Positions 22,823-25,284 of a DNA stretch of 25,284 nt are shown here, piece after piece (the stretch's first letter is position 1; each line of letters starts with the position of its first letter). The position numbers and the translations under genes were made by a program. Origin of the DNA: JAHFUI01 sp041485905 (GTDB taxonomy: Bacteria > Acidobacteriota > Vicinamibacteria > Vicinamibacterales > CAVVIG01). The stretch covers positions 1 to 25,284 of the forward strand of contig JBGPKK010000057.1 of NCBI GenBank assembly GCA_041485905.1. Reading direction: 5' to 3'. Below the pieces are notes generated by a model, which did no database searches, was not told where the DNA came from, and worked only from the letters and a program-made list of their open reading frames with translations.

Positions 22823-25284
22823 CCAGGCTCCGCTCAAAACCGTCGAGAAATTCGGCGGCCGATTGCGGCCGAGCCGCGCGATCGATCGCCAGCGCCCGCG
22901 AGAAGAACTGCCGAGACGCTGTCGGATTGTCAGAAGAGTCGGGAACCCCGCCGAGCAGGCCGTTGCCTGCGGCCGCGAAAGGATGCGATCCGGTCAACAT
23001 CTCGAACGCGATGACGGCCAGCGCCCAGACGTCCCAGCTCGGCTCGGGACTCTCGCCGCGAATCTGCTCGGGCGCCATATATAACGGTGTACCCACCAGC
23101 CCGCCGCCTGAGGCAAAGGTTGTCAACGGATCGCCGTCGACTCCCGCGAGAAACTTGGCGATGCCGAAGTCGAGAACCTTTGCGGTTTCGCGCGAGCCCT
23201 GAGTGACGAGGCAGATGTTCTCCGGTTTCAAATCGCGGTGCACTAGCCGGCGGCGATGCGCCGCCTCGACGGCGGCGGTGACGTCTCGCACGACGGCGAG
23301 CGCGCGCTGCGGATCGAGCCGCTGTTGGGCCCGCAGCGTCTCGCGCAGCGTGCGGCCGTTGAGGAGCTCCATCACGAGAAACGCGTGCGCGCCCGCCACG
23401 CCAAAGTCGTGCACGGTGACGACGTTGGTATGGGAAAAGCCGGCGGCAACCCGCGCTTCCCGTTGAAAACGTTCGACCGCTCCGGGCAGTCCGATGAGCT
23501 CGGCGCGGACGATCTTGGCGGCCACCCGTCGATCGAGTAACGTGTCGAAGGCGGCGTACACCGTGCCCATGCCGCCGCGGCCTAATCGGCGCTCGAGGTG
23601 ATACCGCCCACCAAGGACCCGTGGCGCGGCGACCGGCACGAGCGCTGCTTCGTCTGTCCGGCAGCGGCCGGTCCCCGGTTCGTAGCAGCCGCCGCAGGTC
23701 GGGCATTCTTCAAAACCCTCGACCGCCGACGGAGCCGCTACGGCAAACCTCATTGCGACGGCTTCCGCGATCGCCATCAACAGCTCGCCATCGTCCTCGG
23801 TGTACGGTTCCTCCGAGCGCTTCGGCCCGAGGACGAGCAGCGCCTCGAGCCCGGCGTCCGCGCCGGCAATCGGGACCACGAGCTCGATCTCCGCGCCGTG
23901 CAACGCGTGAATGTCTCCGATCGGCATTTTTCGCGCGAGCCATTCGGTGTCAGACCCGACAATCTCCAGCGGCTTCCCCAGCAGCCGCGCCAGCGCCAGC
24001 ATCTTGTTCGCCGGGTCGAGCGCCGGAACCGCGTCCTCTCGTGACGCTGCGACCGTACGGTACATGCCGGCGTCATTGATCAGCAACGCGACAAACGTCG
24101 GGTGCAGCGCCTGGTCGATGCGCGACACGACCATCGGCGCCGCCGGTTCGAGGCCGGCCGCCTGGCGGACGTCCTCGGCCACCCCACGCAGAAGGCGCTG
24201 CACGTTGTACCGTTCGCGAAAGAATCGGCGATCGAGCGCGTCGAGCCACGTCTGACGCCGGAAGCGCGCGACGATCGCAAGGCCGGCGACTCCCGCGTAG
24301 AGCCATAGTCGATTGCGCAGCACCGCGCCCACCGGTTCGCTGCTGTGCGCCACCAGATCGATGCTGAATACGACCAGCAGAAGCGGCACCACCGCGAGCA
24401 GCGCGCGCCGCGCCACCGCGTAGCGCAGCCCCTGACGGATCATCAGACGAACATCGAACAATCGATGGCGGAGGATGGCGTAGACAAACGACAGGGGGAG
24501 CACCAGAAACAGGAACGTGCCGGCTGTCGCAAAGGGCGACGCGAGAAATGACTGATCGAGGGTGTTCGTCGACGCGCGCCAGTGCATCACGACCACGGGC
24601 ATTCCCGCCAGACCGCCGATGACCGACCCCACCATCAACACACGCGCGCGCCGCCGTTCGTTGAGGTCCGTCAGCTGCCAATAGTTGCGCACCAGAACCG
24701 CGAGCCCTCCGACGATGTACGCGACGCTGACCGCAAGCAGGCTCACCGACCACGGCGGAAGGGGCGGCGGCAGGCGGCCGAGGACAATCATGTAGTAGCC
24801 GTAGATGGCGTGTCCGACGAGGCCGGGGACGAGCGGCAGCCAGACGAGGGACCACAGGAGTCGACTGCGAAAGCGCACGTGCGGAAAGATCTCGAAAAAG
24901 GAAAATCCCCAGCCGGCCAGCGCCACGCTGCTGAGAAACGGGATCCACAGCAGCCAGCTGACCGCGGCAGGCAGCGCGCGCCATGTCGACGCGAACCGAA
25001 ACGGAAGGGCGACCGAGAAGATCCCGATGGTCGCGAGAAACGCGGCGCCCACCAGCGCGCGCGCATCGCGGGGACGCTTCAGCGCCACGACGATGGCCAG
25101 CAGCAGCGTGACCAGCTGCACCCCGCGAATCACGAGGAGCTCGGGTCCGTGGTGCAGCCGCCACGATTGCCACGACCCGCGCTCGGGCACGAGCGCGATG
25201 GTTGGCAGCCGGCCGTCGCGGTCGACCGACAGGTCTATCGGACGCGCGAACTCGACGTTCGCTTCGACGGCCATCCAGTCGAGC
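22815..25284 (-). CDS. Polytopic membrane Ser/Thr kinase with GAF and zinc-ribbon domains (5' end outside)
   Basis: The frame is open at the right edge (…LDW before the first ATG at 25274), so the N-terminus is probably missing; numbering here starts at that ATG, 819 residues. Eight or nine membrane segments fill ~45-345 (for example LVTLLLAIVVAL and FLFLVLPLSFVYAIL), ending in RHRLFDVRLMIRQGLRYAVARR. A GAF-like domain follows (~365-515), then a four-Cys knuckle CPTCGGCYEPGTGRC (~527-541). The Hanks kinase is C-terminal (555-815): GRGGMGTVY, K587 (AAKIV), HRDLKPEN (679-686), DFG (702-704) and GTPLYMAPEQ. All catalytic residues are present. It overlaps the sigma-factor start by 8 nt, which argues that its output is that sigma factor. 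Confidence 0.88.
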   Translation of the reverse strand, partial: LDWMAVEANVEFARPIDLSVDRDGRLPTIALVPERGSWQSWRLHHGPELLVIRGVQLVTLLLAIVVALKRPRDARALVGAAFLATIGIFSVALPFRFASTWRALPAAVSWLLWIPFLSSVALAGWGFSFFEIFPHVRFRSRLLWSLVWLPLVPGLVGHAIYGYYMIVLGRLPPPLPPWSVSLLAVSVAYIVGGLAVLVRNYWQLTDLNERRRARVLMVGSVIGGLAGMPVVVMHWRASTNTLDQSFLASPFATAGTFLFLVLPLSFVYAILRHRLFDVRLMIRQGLRYAVARRALLAVVPLLLVVFSIDLVAHSSEPVGAVLRNRLWLYAGVAGLAIVARFRRQTWLDALDRRFFRERYNVQRLLRGVAEDVRQAAGLEPAAPMVVSRIDQALHPTFVALLINDAGMYRTVAASREDAVPALDPANKMLALARLLGKPLEIVGSDTEWLARKMPIGDIHALHGAEIELVVPIAGADAGLEALLVLGPKRSEEPYTEDDGELLMAIAEAVAMRFAVAAPSAVEGFEECPTCGGCYEPGTGRCRTDEAALVPVAAPRVLGGRYHLERRLGRGGMGTVYAAFDTLLDRRVAAKIVRAELIGLPGAVERFQREARVAAGFSHTNVVTVHDFGVAGAHAFLVMELLNGRTLRETLRAQQRLDPQRALAVVRDVTAAVEAAHRRRLVHRDLKPENICLVTQGSRETAKVLDFGIAKFLAGVDGDPLTTFASGGGLVGTPLYMAPEQIRGESPEPSWDVWALAVIAFEMLTGSHPFAAAGNGLLGGVPDSSDNPTASRQFFSRALAIDRAARPQSAAEFLDGFERSLDG

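Overview
The window is a GC-rich bacterial chromosome segment. Its style (high GC, several Ser/Thr protein kinases of different architecture, a TolB-like/TPR receptor kinase, an ECF sigma factor next to kinases, giant secreted multidomain proteins) suggests Acidobacteriota, probably the Vicinamibacteria side. That placement is inference from gene content; no rRNA or tRNA gene is present to settle it.

Region 1 (1-5986, all minus strand) is a complete urease operon in the order ureA-B-C-E-F-G-D. Genes are overlapped by 4 nt or spaced by at most about 15 nt. It is followed without a visible break by two methionine-salvage genes, mtnB and the start of mtnD, which runs off the left edge. All catalytic and nickel-ligand residues of UreC are present. 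The divergent intergenic stretch upstream of ureA holds a perfect 13-bp-arm palindrome and a second 12-bp palindrome.

Region 2 (6061-19730) is the accessory part. A plus-strand receptor kinase (kinase domain with a long activation-segment insert, one membrane span, TolB-like domain, TPRs) converges on a giant secreted metzincin-like metalloprotease (copy A, 9261-14216). Directly behind it lies a headless copy of the kinase's last ~83 codons (14245-14493), converging on a second giant metalloprotease (copy B, 14547-19730). The layout reads as a tandem duplication of a kinase-tail/metalloprotease unit, after which the second kinase lost its body. Copies A and B share a signal peptide, N-terminal beta domain, Ca-binding-like DxDxDG motif, HELGHNxxLWH zinc site, Met-turn, exactly ten GDALAE hexapeptides, and cadherin/Ig-like modules. 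They differ by clean module gain or loss and have unrelated C-terminal domains (a beta-rich domain in A, a beta-propeller in B).

Region 3 (19989-25284, all minus strand) carries a polytopic membrane kinase with GAF and zinc-ribbon domains (5' end outside the window), an ECF-type sigma factor, a truncated zinc-ribbon pseudokinase lacking all catalytic residues, a small c-type cytochrome and biotin synthase. The first three overlap one another and look like a phosphorylation-controlled sigma-factor cassette without an anti-sigma factor. The pseudokinase gene contains an in-frame copy of a REP-like palindrome related to the one upstream of ureA.
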